This document shows positions 1 to 7,468 of a stretch of 64,000 nucleotides of DNA, piece after piece (the stretch's first letter is position 1; each line of letters opens with the position of its first letter). The notes below the pieces were generated by a model. It was not told where the DNA came from. It made no database searches and saw only the letters and a list, made by a program, of their open reading frames with translations. Made by a program: the position numbers and the translations under genes. Origin of the DNA: SAR202 cluster bacterium bin22 (GTDB lineage Bacteria; Chloroflexota; Dehalococcoidia; Lucifugimonadales; UBA3495); assembly GCA_002238505.1 (NCBI GenBank), contig MPMM01000013.1, forward strand, positions 27,654 through 91,653, written 5' to 3'.

Positions 1-246
1 GAAAGCTACCCGGACTTCTACAGCGAAAGCCGCTCCACGGCCAACGGCCGCGCCCGCTATCACCACGAGACCTTCGGCATGGCCGCCGCCATGGTCCGCC
101 AGTGCAACAACGTCAACTGCCTGCACCGCTACATACGGATGATCGAGGAGGTCATAGACAACCAAGAGACTCGGGACCAGAAGGGCGAGAGTCCCGAGGG
201 CACAGCGGCAGACGAAAAACAGCCAACGGAAATTCCCCGGGAGTAA
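1..246 (+). CDS. Unrecognised protein, 3' part only
   Basis: An open frame runs from the first base of the window to TAA at 244-246 (81 residues seen), so the start lies outside. The visible part carries a charged segment (MIEEVIDNQETRDQKGES) and an acidic, Lys/Glu-rich tail. Two Cys lie close together (QCNNVNCLH), but this is not a recognisable zinc motif. The next gene starts 10 bases downstream, which fits one operon. No family recognised; coding is inferred from the open frame and G/C-ending codons like those of its neighbours. Confidence 0.55.
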   Translation, partial: ESYPDFYSESRSTANGRARYHHETFGMAAAMVRQCNNVNCLHRYIRMIEEVIDNQETRDQKGESPEGTAADEKQPTEIPRE

Positions 247-256
247 ATCGGATATT

Positions 257-484
257 ATGGAACAACTGCTCCACGCAGCAAGCATCCCGCTCTTCATCCT
301 GACCGTCGCAACCATAGTCGGATTAATAGGCTGGAACTCGTACCAGGTGCTGCGCCACGGCCACCTGCCCCAGGAGGGCTCAGACCGGACGGCAAAGGTG
401 AAGAACCGCCACGTCATGCTGAGGGTCGCAGCGGTCGGCCTGACCGGCGCGGCGGCGCTGGCGCTTTACATGCTAACCAGCTGA
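257..484 (+). CDS. Small two-helix membrane protein
   Basis: A 75-residue protein with two hydrophobic stretches: about residues 9-32 (IPLFILTVATIVGLIGW) and 55-73 (VAAVGLTGAAALALYMLT). They are joined by a charged loop of about 20 residues, so a hairpin in the inner membrane is likely. It starts 10 bases after the stop of the preceding gene. No family or function recognised. Small membrane proteins of this kind are common in plasmid and phage operons. Confidence 0.55.
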   Translation: MEQLLHAASIPLFILTVATIVGLIGWNSYQVLRHGHLPQEGSDRTAKVKNRHVMLRVAAVGLTGAAALALYMLTS

Positions 485-611
485 AACAGCCGGGGAGCTG
501 ACGCAGCTCCGAACCGTCGCGTGAGACACCGCTTGGACTGGTGCGGAAAAGAAAGTAATATTAAAAGAAATCTCAACAGGAAACTGCCAGGTAGAACGGG
601 GAGGAACCAGG

Positions 612-1499
612 ATGAAAACAGCCGACAGCATGGCCCTGGAAGTCGCCCAGGCGGTTCTGGAGAAACACCAGCCCGACCTGGTGATACTGTTCGGATCCCG
701 TTCCCGCGGAGACTACAACCCCGACTCGGACGTGGACCTCATGCTGATCACCAAGACTGCGCCGCCGGATAGGACCGAAGAGCCGGTGATGCAGACGCCA
801 AACTCCCGGAGCCTGGGTCCCGGCACCCAGGCCACCTGGGAGGCAGAGCAGATCGCGCTGTCGATATACGGCAGACCCGTGCCGGTTCAATTGGTATGGA
901 TCACACCGGAAGAATACCTCCACCGACGGAAGTTCCGGAACAGCCTGGAGACGGTGGCGACCAGGGAGGGAACCCTCATGCCCAGAAACCCAGAAAACTA
1001 CTCCGGCATGGAGTTCAATGAAGAGTACCAACCGGACGAATACGACTGGGAAAGGTACGAAGACCGGCTGGGAGAGGCCGAGGAACACAGGGATTATATT
1101 GAAGGAAAACTGTTGACCAATGACGGAGAACCGTCCCGGGACAACGGCGTAGGCCTACAGGCCCACGCCGGGGTTGAAAGCGGCCTGAAAGCCGTCCTGG
1201 AGGCCTGGAAAGGGATTGAGGGCGAGAGCGACCGGAACCGTTACCGCGAGGACCACAATATAAGCCAGCTCCTGGGGCAGCTCAGGCGAGCAGACCCGGA
1301 AATGGCGGACTTCCGGCTGGCAGTGGACCCGGCCATATATCAGTCCTACCGGGGACGGCAGGCATATACCAGGAAGGAACCCCACCTGGCCATAACCATA
1401 ATGGAGGGAGGACTGCAGGGCGCCCTGAACGACGTGAACGCGCTGATTGAAAGGGCCAAGGAGGTCCAGGCAAGGGCCCACAGGGAGGGCGACTGCTGA
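612..1499 (+). CDS. MNT-HEPN fusion: minimal nucleotidyltransferase plus HEPN domain
   Basis: The N-terminal domain has the nucleotidyltransferase signature GSRSRGDYNPDSDVDL (from G28; metal-binding Asp40 and Asp42), typical of MNT/KNTase-fold antitoxin-type enzymes. After an acidic linker (about 130-170) the C-terminal part looks HEPN-like: helical, with RYREDHNISQLLGQL resembling the Arg...His face of HEPN proteins. In known two-gene MNT/HEPN systems the MNT protein neutralises the HEPN RNase, often by AMPylation; here both appear in one 295-residue chain, so the partner would be in cis. ATG with GGAGG upstream (about 599). The 127 bases before it hold no gene. Fold assignment of the MNT half is strong; the HEPN half is an inference. 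Confidence 0.75.
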   Translation: MKTADSMALEVAQAVLEKHQPDLVILFGSRSRGDYNPDSDVDLMLITKTAPPDRTEEPVMQTPNSRSLGPGTQATWEAEQIALSIYGRPVPVQLVWITPEEYLHRRKFRNSLETVATREGTLMPRNPENYSGMEFNEEYQPDEYDWERYEDRLGEAEEHRDYIEGKLLTNDGEPSRDNGVGLQAHAGVESGLKAVLEAWKGIEGESDRNRYREDHNISQLLGQLRRADPEMADFRLAVDPAIYQSYRGRQAYTRKEPHLAITIMEGGLQGALNDVNALIERAKEVQARAHREGDC

Positions 1500-1559
1500 A
1501 GACCCCGCAAGATTATTTCAATGAAGAAAGCTCAACAACCTCAGGAACACCCAAGGAAA

Positions 1560-1590
1560 GGCCCCGCCAGAAAACGGCGGGGCCTTCACT
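1560..1590 (+). terminator. Probable rho-independent terminator
   Basis: Inverted repeat GGCCCCGCC (1560-1568) / GGCGGGGCC (1576-1584) with a 7-base loop, followed by TTCACTTTT. It lies between the MNT-HEPN gene and the next small gene, so it probably ends the first transcript. Confidence 0.7.
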
Positions 1591-1608
1591 TTTACCAGGG
1601 AGAAACGA

Positions 1609-1917
1609 ATGACCGACAGGATGACCTTCGACGAGATCAGCGAGCTGCTCGCGCGCCCGCCGGACATAGCCCGGACCGTGGAGTACGTCCAGCGGCGGCG
1701 CTGCCGGGCCTACCCGCCCTTCGGCGGGACCCCCGCCGAAAACCTGCTCCCCTGGGTCAAGGAAAACGAGCGCCGGTGCTTTAACTGCGGCCAGATGCGC
1801 CCGGAACACCAAGGCACCTGTTGGGGTAACGCAAGCTGCGAGATCTGGAACTGCCACGAGTGTGTGCCCCTGGTCCTGGACGCCCTGGCCGAGGCCGACA
1901 ACGCGGGGCAAAAGTAG
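1609..1917 (+). CDS. Small cysteine-rich (zinc-binding type) protein
   Basis: A 102-residue protein with an ATG 18 bases beyond the terminator hairpin. The second half holds a Cys cluster, CFNCGQMRPEHQGTCWGN...CEIWNCHEC, whose CxxC pairs suggest a small zinc ribbon. The first half is helical and charged. No family recognised; a nucleic-acid or protein-binding role would be a guess. Confidence 0.55.
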   Translation: MTDRMTFDEISELLARPPDIARTVEYVQRRRCRAYPPFGGTPAENLLPWVKENERRCFNCGQMRPEHQGTCWGNASCEIWNCHECVPLVLDALAEADNAGQK

Positions 1918-1987
1918 CAGCCCAAACCCTAGCGAGCAAGAATGACCGGCCCGGAGCGCCGGATACCAAAAACGAGGAGCAGAAGAA

Positions 1988-2626
1988 TTGCCAAGCAACA
2001 CCACGGCCAAGCAGCAGGATCCGGCCGAAGACGCAGGCCAATACAAGGTCCAGTACGACCGCCAGATAGAGCGCAGCATCGGCGCCATGAGGGAAACCAC
2101 CCTGGTCTCCTTCCATGATATGAAGACCGAGGGCATGCCCACCCGGTTCGTCGACGACATCATGGCCGAGTTCTTCAGCCGGATCGAGGAGCAACGCTAC
2201 AGCGGCATCGGAAGGGGAGACGACTGGTTTATTTACGACACCAGCGAAACGCTGGACCGGCAGAAGGGAGCCAGCGAGGCCCTGCACGGTGTAACCGTGG
2301 CGATCTGGGTCACCATCAAGCCCCTCCTCGGCGCCGCCGGGCCCGAACGGCAGTACGAGGGACGGATCACGGCCACCGACGACAGCGCCTATCCCATCGC
2401 CGAGGCAAAGCCGCTGGCCACCGCCGCCTTCCAGGTCAGCATCGTCGACGACGAGGACGCCAAGGCGCTGCTCAACGACGTGAAGGAGAAGACCCTCGCC
2501 TGCGCCACCGCCCTGGAGGAATACGAGGGCGACAGCCGACAGCTGGACTTCCACGGCGCCCGTATGAAGGAGGCCGCCCTGGCCATGGACCGGGCGGAAC
2601 GCCACGCCAACGGCCCCTGGTACTGA
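1988..2626 (+). CDS. Unrecognised 212-residue protein
   Basis: A TTG start at 1988 follows AGGAGCAGAAGAA, a plausible ribosome site, 70 bases after the preceding stop. The chain has no membrane segment or signal peptide. It is mixed alpha/beta by eye, with an acidic and Ala-rich C-terminal helix region (SIVDDEDAKALLNDVKEK). No motif or family recognised. Strong GC3 bias and an uninterrupted frame support coding. Confidence 0.6.
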   Translation: MPSNTTAKQQDPAEDAGQYKVQYDRQIERSIGAMRETTLVSFHDMKTEGMPTRFVDDIMAEFFSRIEEQRYSGIGRGDDWFIYDTSETLDRQKGASEALHGVTVAIWVTIKPLLGAAGPERQYEGRITATDDSAYPIAEAKPLATAAFQVSIVDDEDAKALLNDVKEKTLACATALEEYEGDSRQLDFHGARMKEAALAMDRAERHANGPWY

Positions 2627-2694
2627 GCTGAACCGCCCCAGGAACGGGAACCGCCACACCATTAGATCTGAAAACATCAAGGAGAAGAGCACCC

Positions 2695-2979
2695 ATGACC
2701 ATGCCCTATAGCCCCGCTATTGTAGAGGAAGAGGAAAGCCAGCAGCCCGTAACCGTGGAAGAGCCCGAGGAGGTCGGCGATCCCACCCAGATCCTGCGCG
2801 ACATGTTATGCGACTCGTGCAACGATTTCTACTACGACAACTACAACTCGCTGGACCCGGCCAGCAAGGTATTCCTGGCCCAGGAGCTGGGCAGCGAGCT
2901 GGAGGACCACATCTGCGACCGCTCCGAGGAGCCGGAGATCCACTGCACCTGCACCTGCCTGGCCATCAACCGCATCTGA
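2695..2979 (+). CDS. Small acidic protein with a Cys-rich tail
   Basis: A 94-residue acidic protein; the ATG is preceded by AAGGAGAAG. The N-terminal third is Glu-rich (EEEESQQPVTVEEPEE). Cysteines occur as CDSC in the middle and HCTCTC near the end, a spacing that could bind a metal ion. Very low pI and small size resemble plasmid- or phage-encoded accessory proteins. Function unknown. Confidence 0.55.
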   Translation: MTMPYSPAIVEEEESQQPVTVEEPEEVGDPTQILRDMLCDSCNDFYYDNYNSLDPASKVFLAQELGSELEDHICDRSEEPEIHCTCTCLAINRI

Positions 2980-3095
2980 ACCGTTGCAGACCGTGACCGG
3001 CGCCGCACGCATGGCCGGGACAACCCCGTAGACGGATGCCCCGGCCGGAGGCAACAAGTTTCGGAATTTTCTGAATCAAGGAGACAACCCCGAAT

Positions 3096-3812
3096 ATGGG
3101 ACACGAAGCAATCTTCAACATCACCTGGGACGGAGACAAGCCGGACCCGAACGAAGTGGCCCGACGGCTGGCCGAGGGCTGGGGCCACACCAGGGAGGCC
3201 GACACCAGCCGGGCCGCCGACCTGATCCACGGAAGGTGCAGCGCCCGTTGGCTCAACTGGGATGACGACCTGCGGACCCTATCGCTCCAGTGGCCCGAGA
3301 CGACCTTCACGGCCGAGCGCAGGGACGCCGCCGCCGGGGAGCACCTGGCCGCCTACTTCCAGAACGGCCGCAGCTACCAGGTATGCCTGAGGCCCCCGCC
3401 CTTCAACCAGGCCCTCCTGGAATGCGAGCAGGACAGACCCGACCTGGCCGCCCACGTCCAGTACCGGTTCGTGGAGGTCCCCGAGGAAGCCGGGAAGATC
3501 CCCTGGCGCCAGCAGGTAACACAGGACCATCCGGTCACCGAGGCCAACCGCAGACGGCTGAACCACGAGGTCACATTCCTGTTCGGAACAATGGCGCCGC
3601 CCAGGGACATGCCCAGCTCCGGAGCGCGGTGCATCCACCACAACGACGAGAACGGAGCCCACGACCGGGCCGTCGCCTGGACCTGGCAGTACGACATACC
3701 GGCAGAGAACAACGAATGCTACACCGGCTTCGCCGGATACTGCGGCGTCTGCCTGACCAGGAGCTACGGCATATTGCTCGACCAGGTACGGGCGATCTTC
3801 GGCCTGGGCTGA
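3096..3812 (+). CDS. Unrecognised 238-residue protein
   Basis: ATG at 3096 after CAAGGAGACAACCCCGAAT. A soluble protein with two halves: an N-terminal alpha/beta part, and a C-terminal part with several Cys and His residues (CIHHNDENGAHD, then CYTGFAGYCGVCLTRSYG) that may form a metal site. No family recognised. The next gene, also Cys-containing, starts 38 bases after its stop, so the two are probably co-expressed. Confidence 0.6.
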   Translation: MGHEAIFNITWDGDKPDPNEVARRLAEGWGHTREADTSRAADLIHGRCSARWLNWDDDLRTLSLQWPETTFTAERRDAAAGEHLAAYFQNGRSYQVCLRPPPFNQALLECEQDRPDLAAHVQYRFVEVPEEAGKIPWRQQVTQDHPVTEANRRRLNHEVTFLFGTMAPPRDMPSSGARCIHHNDENGAHDRAVAWTWQYDIPAENNECYTGFAGYCGVCLTRSYGILLDQVRAIFGLG

Positions 3813-3850
3813 AGCGCCAGCAGCCCCCAATACTGGAGGATAAGAACAGC

Positions 3851-4279
3851 GTGTACAACCCCGAAACAGGAATCACCCTGATCAACAGCAAACGGGAGCG
3901 GGACGCCCCGGGCACCCGCTTCTGGGACCCGTCGTCCAACCATCCCCGCTTCCGGCAGGCCTGGGAGCAGGACATCTCCGAGGACGAGACCTGCGCCTTC
4001 TGCCGCCACGACGCCCGCGACCACAGCATGATCGTCACCGAACCCCACTTCTACCGGCCGGTAACGATGTACGACCAGCTGCAAAGAGAGCGTACCTTCG
4101 AGAATCCCCACGACCCCAACGGCGGACACCTGGTCCTGCAGGAGCTGGGACACAAGGCCGAGGTCGTGATGATGAAATGCCACGCCTGCGCCCGGGAGAA
4201 GGACACCGCCATGTCCGTATGCCTGTCCCTGGACTTCGACTACGGCTCGATGAAGGACGGCAGTCCCCACCCGCTGTAA
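3851..4279 (+). CDS. Small zinc-finger-like protein
   Basis: A 142-residue frame beginning at GTG 3851, chosen because GGAGG lies 11-15 bases upstream (the frame stays open further upstream but overlaps the preceding gene). Two Cys pairs, CAFCRHDARDH and CHACAREK, are about 65 residues apart and could form one zinc site. No membrane segments. No family recognised. Confidence 0.6.
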   Translation: MYNPETGITLINSKRERDAPGTRFWDPSSNHPRFRQAWEQDISEDETCAFCRHDARDHSMIVTEPHFYRPVTMYDQLQRERTFENPHDPNGGHLVLQELGHKAEVVMMKCHACAREKDTAMSVCLSLDFDYGSMKDGSPHPL

Positions 4280-4343
4280 TTCACCGCCGGCGAAAGCCGG
4301 GGAGAGCGCAAGCGCGATACGATAGAACTGAGGCCTGACCGGA

Positions 4344-4754
4344 ATGCCAAAGCAGCTCAACGAAATCAGACTCCATTTCGAATGCCTGATCGGCGGGCTC
4401 TTCGAGCACGATTACGCGCCGGCCCACGCGCCGGACCCCTGCCAGGACTGCCAATTCCACCTGGGCAACGCCCGGATCCAGGCGGGAATCCTGATCAACC
4501 AGGAGGAAGGGAGAATCATGGCCCGGGACCGCAGCCTGCTTCCGGCCACGCCAGCCCAGGAAGACGGTGGACTGTGGCAGTGCGCCGAACGGGACTGGCG
4601 CTGCGGGGTGAAACACGGAAGCTACAGCGCCGCCGCCAACCACATCCGACGGATGGGAAACGCCGCCGGTCGGAACTGGACCGTGATTCCCTGGCAGCCG
4701 CTGACCACCCGGGACCCCAACGATTGGGACGAAGACGACGAAGACGAGGAATAG
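4344..4754 (+). CDS. Unrecognised 136-residue protein with acidic tail
   Basis: Starts at ATG 4344 and ends in a strongly acidic tail (DPNDWDEDDEDEE). Contains DPCQDCQFHLG and, later, WQCAERDWRCGVKHG, so four Cys in two pairs, possibly a zinc site. Stop at 4752-4754; the next gene begins 16 bases on. A hairpin GCCGGCGAAAGCCGG (about 4286-4300) sits between this gene and the preceding one and may be an mRNA processing or attenuation site. Function unknown. Confidence 0.55.
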   Translation: MPKQLNEIRLHFECLIGGLFEHDYAPAHAPDPCQDCQFHLGNARIQAGILINQEEGRIMARDRSLLPATPAQEDGGLWQCAERDWRCGVKHGSYSAAANHIRRMGNAAGRNWTVIPWQPLTTRDPNDWDEDDEDEE

Positions 4755-4770
4755 GGAGAAGTACCCCGCA

Positions 4771-5442
4771 ATGAACGAGACGCCAACCACGATAGCCCAC
4801 GTCCTGCTAAGGGAGATGGAACGGGCCCAGGAGGCCGGATCCGGCCCCAGGCTCACCGCAGCACTGAACCTGGCCGCCCGGCTGGGCGCCAGCCGCCAGG
4901 GCTACAACGACCACTTCAGCCAGCTCAGCCGCATGTGGATGCCCGACGGCAGCCGCCTGGAGTTCATCAAGGACCAGCACGGACGGGTCACCGCCAACTG
5001 CGCCGGGACCCGGCCCGAGGAGGACGCCCCCACCGGCATAGTCCTGCTCAGCCGCGGGCCGGACACCGGGACGGAACAGCCCGGGTGCAACCTGGAGGAC
5101 ATCAAGACCATGTTCGACGAGGCCCAGGAGACCTCCCCGACCGAGCCCCGTCTGGAGCAGGTCGCCGCCGCCGAGGTCAACTACCTCAACGCGACGCGCC
5201 GCATGGAAGCTGCGAAGACCGCCGAGATGGAACGGCAGGCCCTGGAAAGACTGACGCACCTGGCCGAGACCGGCGAGTGCCGCCGGGCCATCAGCCCGGA
5301 CACCCTGCGGGAGGTGGTCTGCGACCTTGACTACATCACCGAGAAGACGGTTACCATGGATGAGGCCACCCGCCTGATAGCGGTCATGTGGCAACGGACC
5401 GAGACGGAAGACGCGCAGGACGAGGTAGCGCCGGAAAGTTAG
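4771..5442 (+). CDS. Unrecognised 223-residue protein
   Basis: ATG preceded by AGGGAGAAG. Mostly helical and charged; the middle contains a short beta-rich stretch (SRLEFIKDQHGRVTANC) and the C-terminal half is a likely helical bundle or coiled coil (AAEVNYLNATRRMEAAKTAE). No membrane segment or known motif. It lies in the tightly spaced plus-strand run, so it is probably co-transcribed with its neighbours. Confidence 0.6.
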   Translation: MNETPTTIAHVLLREMERAQEAGSGPRLTAALNLAARLGASRQGYNDHFSQLSRMWMPDGSRLEFIKDQHGRVTANCAGTRPEEDAPTGIVLLSRGPDTGTEQPGCNLEDIKTMFDEAQETSPTEPRLEQVAAAEVNYLNATRRMEAAKTAEMERQALERLTHLAETGECRRAISPDTLREVVCDLDYITEKTVTMDEATRLIAVMWQRTETEDAQDEVAPES

Positions 5443-5488
5443 CAGCCAAACCGACGAAATTCACCACCAGGGCCAGAGGAAAGGACAA

Positions 5489-5761
5489 TTGACAACGACA
5501 GCCAGACCAATACGGCCGGGAAGCCGCCCCGGCAAACGCTGGTGCCAGTGGCTGGACGCCATCGTCACCTGGACCCCCGAGGAGCGGGCACAGGCGAGGG
5601 AAAGGAGCAACAACGCCTACGCCTGCCGGTCCATACGGGCCCAGTACGCCGCCCTCGGCGAGCTGAGCGCCCTGGAACAGGCCGACGCCGGAACCCTGAT
5701 CCACACCGACCGCTGCGTCACCCGCGGCTGCCCCCACCGCACCGCCCAGCAGGGCGATTAA
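5489..5761 (+). CDS. Small basic protein
   Basis: A 90-residue protein with a TTG start at 5489 after AGAGGAAAGGACAA. The N-terminus is Arg-rich (TARPIRPGSRPGKRW). Three Cys residues lie in AYACRSIRA and DRCVTRGCPHR. Its positive charge would allow nucleic-acid binding, but no family is recognised. Confidence 0.5.
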   Translation: MTTTARPIRPGSRPGKRWCQWLDAIVTWTPEERAQARERSNNAYACRSIRAQYAALGELSALEQADAGTLIHTDRCVTRGCPHRTAQQGD

Positions 5762-5794
5762 TCCCGAAACGAAAGCTGCCCGGCCCCCTCCGGT

Positions 5795-5803
5795 TGGTAA
5801 GAT
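5795..5803 (+). promoter_or_regulatory. Extended -10 promoter element
   Basis: TGGTAAGAT lies 40 bases upstream of the collagen-like gene. The same TGGTA(G/A)(A/G)AT-type sequence precedes genes at 11004, 15063 and 36736, suggesting a TGn-TAnAAT extended -10 promoter class. No clear -35 is visible. Confidence 0.4.
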
Positions 5804-5842
5804 GAACGGCAGGCAACCCAAACTCCCAAACGGAGGAACCCC

Positions 5843-6721
5843 ATGACAACAGCCCGCCGGGAACTCACCCTGCTGCTTATCGTCCTGACCGCCGCCGCAT
5901 TGCTGCTGACGCCCGCCAGCCTGTGGGCCCAGGAGAACACGGAGGAACCGGTCCACGTCTTCGTGGGACAGGCCGTGCTCAACGGCGTCGTCGCCCTGGA
6001 GGGCACCGAGATCACCGCCGAGTCCGAGGGCCAGACCATCGGCAAGACCCTGGTGCAGGAGGGCGGCCACTTCATCCTGCGCGTGACGAAACCCACCGGC
6101 GTGATGCGCTTCTACATCGGGGGAATACGGTCCTTCGAGACCCAGGTGGGCTGGATCCCCGGCACCACCACCGACTACACCCTGACCGCCGTCGGCGTGG
6201 CCGAGGGCCAGAAAGAGACCGGCCCGGCCGGACCAGCCGGCCCCAGAGGGGACACCGGACCCCAAGGCCCGCCCGGAGAACCCGGCGAGACGGGCCCCCC
6301 CGGCCCCCCCCGCACGGCGGGCGGGCCCGAGGCCAAGAAGGAGCCCGCCCCGCCCGGCCCAGCCGGCCCCAGAGGGGACACCGGACCCCAAGGCCCGCCC
6401 GGAGAACCGGGCGAGACGGGCCCCACCGGCCCCGCCGGAATGCAGGGCGAGGCCGGACCGACCGGCCCGCAGGGCAACCCCGGCGAAAGGGGGCAGCGCG
6501 GCCCAGCCGGACCGCCGGGGCCAGACGGCAACGCCGGAATGCAGGGACCCTCCGGACACGAAGGGCCGGCAGGACCCCAGGGCGTCGCGGGAACAGACGG
6601 CCGCCACGGGGAGAACCCCAGCACCGTGCTGCTGATCACCGCGCTGGGCGCCGCGCTGGCAGCCCTCGCCGTCAGCATAGGCACCATATTCCTGGTAATG
6701 GCCAGAGTATCCAGGTCCTGA
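5843..6721 (+). CDS. Collagen-like (Gly-X-Y repeat) membrane-anchored protein
   Basis: A 292-residue protein. Residues 1-30 form a signal peptide or anchor ([20 protein letters not shown], cleavage plausible after AQ). Residues about 35-125 form a beta-rich domain resembling a carboxypeptidase-regulatory/surface-adhesion fold. Residues about 128-262 are Gly-X-Y triplets ([19 protein letters not shown] and similar). A C-terminal hydrophobic segment ([20 protein letters not shown]) ends the chain. This is the layout of bacterial collagen-like surface or spike proteins, which trimerise through the Gly-X-Y region. The triplet run is broken once by [14 protein letters not shown], between two near-identical DNA copies. 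RBS ACGGAGGAACCCC. Confidence 0.8.
   Translation: MTTARRELTLLLIVLTAAALLLTPASLWAQENTEEPVHVFVGQAVLNGVVALEGTEITAESEGQTIGKTLVQEGGHFILRVTKPTGVMRFYIGGIRSFETQVGWIPGTTTDYTLTAVGVAEGQKETGPAGPAGPRGDTGPQGPPGEPGETGPPGPPRTAGGPEAKKEPAPPGPAGPRGDTGPQGPPGEPGETGPTGPAGMQGEAGPTGPQGNPGERGQRGPAGPPGPDGNAGMQGPSGHEGPAGPQGVAGTDGRHGENPSTVLLITALGAALAALAVSIGTIFLVMARVSRS
6235..6422 (+). repeat. 126-bp-spaced duplication inside the collagen-like gene
   Basis: The segment beginning AGCCGGCCCCAGAGGGGACA at 6235 recurs almost unchanged at 6361, each copy about 62 bp. The step of 126 bp (42 codons) keeps the frame. Between them lie C-rich homopolymer runs (6294-6310) prone to slippage. This looks like recent expansion of the Gly-X-Y tract by recombination. 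Confidence 0.75.
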
Positions 6722-6756
6722 ACCCGAACAGAGGAGCGCAAGGAGCAACATCCCAC

Positions 6757-7068
6757 ATGAGCACGAATCAAACGAACCGAAACCGGAGCCTGATAGTTCC
6801 GGAATTCCAGGCCAGGCAGGGAATCGCCCTGGCCAGCCAGGAAGAGCTGGACAGCATGGAGGAAATCTACGCCTACAGCGCCGGCGCCATGCACCACGAG
6901 TTCGACTCCTGGACAGAGTCCCAGGGAAGCTCCCTGAGCTGGGAGGACCTGGAGCCTGAGATCCAGGAGAAGATCAAGGAAGACGTCCAGAGATTCCTGG
7001 AGAACAACAACTCTCAGCTTTCCGACCAGCTCCAGCAGATCTTCGAAGAGGTCACCGGCGCCCTCTGA
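6757..7068 (+). CDS. Small helical acidic protein
   Basis: A 103-residue frame from ATG 6757, with AGGAG 13-17 bases upstream. A frame overlapping the collagen-like gene continues upstream but starts there by chance. The product is acidic and largely helical ([20 protein letters not shown]), possibly a coiled-coil subunit. No family recognised. It lies between two membrane-protein genes. Confidence 0.55.
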   Translation: MSTNQTNRNRSLIVPEFQARQGIALASQEELDSMEEIYAYSAGAMHHEFDSWTESQGSSLSWEDLEPEIQEKIKEDVQRFLENNNSQLSDQLQQIFEEVTGAL

Positions 7069-7134
7069 CCCGCAGCCAGAAGATTGCGAAAGAACGCCCA
7101 AGCCGCAAACCTGAACTCGGGAGGAGCCGACACG

Positions 7135-7434
7135 ATGAATACGTCGAGCAGTGAGCGGAGATCGATGCTCACGCAGCTGAAACAGGCGCTCAGCGCCCAG
7201 CAGGAACGCTGGCGCGAATCAGCCCTGAAACAGCAGGAACTGCGGCGCGAGTTCTACCTGAAGCACGGCTGGCCGCCGGCCAACAACGCCCCGCCCGGCG
7301 GGTTCAGCCTGGTCATCGCCACCACCATCGCCACCGGCGGCCTGATCCTGATCGCCGTCATCCTGGCCCTGGCCATGAGCGACCCCATGGAATGGGTTCA
7401 GGCCTACGAACAGTTCCAGTCCCTGCGGCAGTAA
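7135..7434 (+). CDS. Single-pass membrane protein
   Basis: ATG 7135 (GGGAGGAGCCGACACG upstream) is preferred over the in-frame TTG at 7084. The 99-residue product has a helical, Gln/Arg-rich N-terminal half ([20 protein letters not shown]), then one hydrophobic segment at about 57-80 ([20 protein letters not shown]). It directly precedes the histidine kinase gene by 34 bases, so a role with that sensor is possible but unproven. Confidence 0.55.
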   Translation: MNTSSSERRSMLTQLKQALSAQQERWRESALKQQELRREFYLKHGWPPANNAPPGGFSLVIATTIATGGLILIAVILALAMSDPMEWVQAYEQFQSLRQ

Positions 7435-7468
7435 CAAACCCGAGACGACAAGTTAAGGACGTCACCCG

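Noticed and set aside
6235..6422. Collagen-gene duplication as a CRISPR-like repeat
   Set aside because: Only two copies, in frame inside a Gly-X-Y coding tract; explained by protein repeat expansion.
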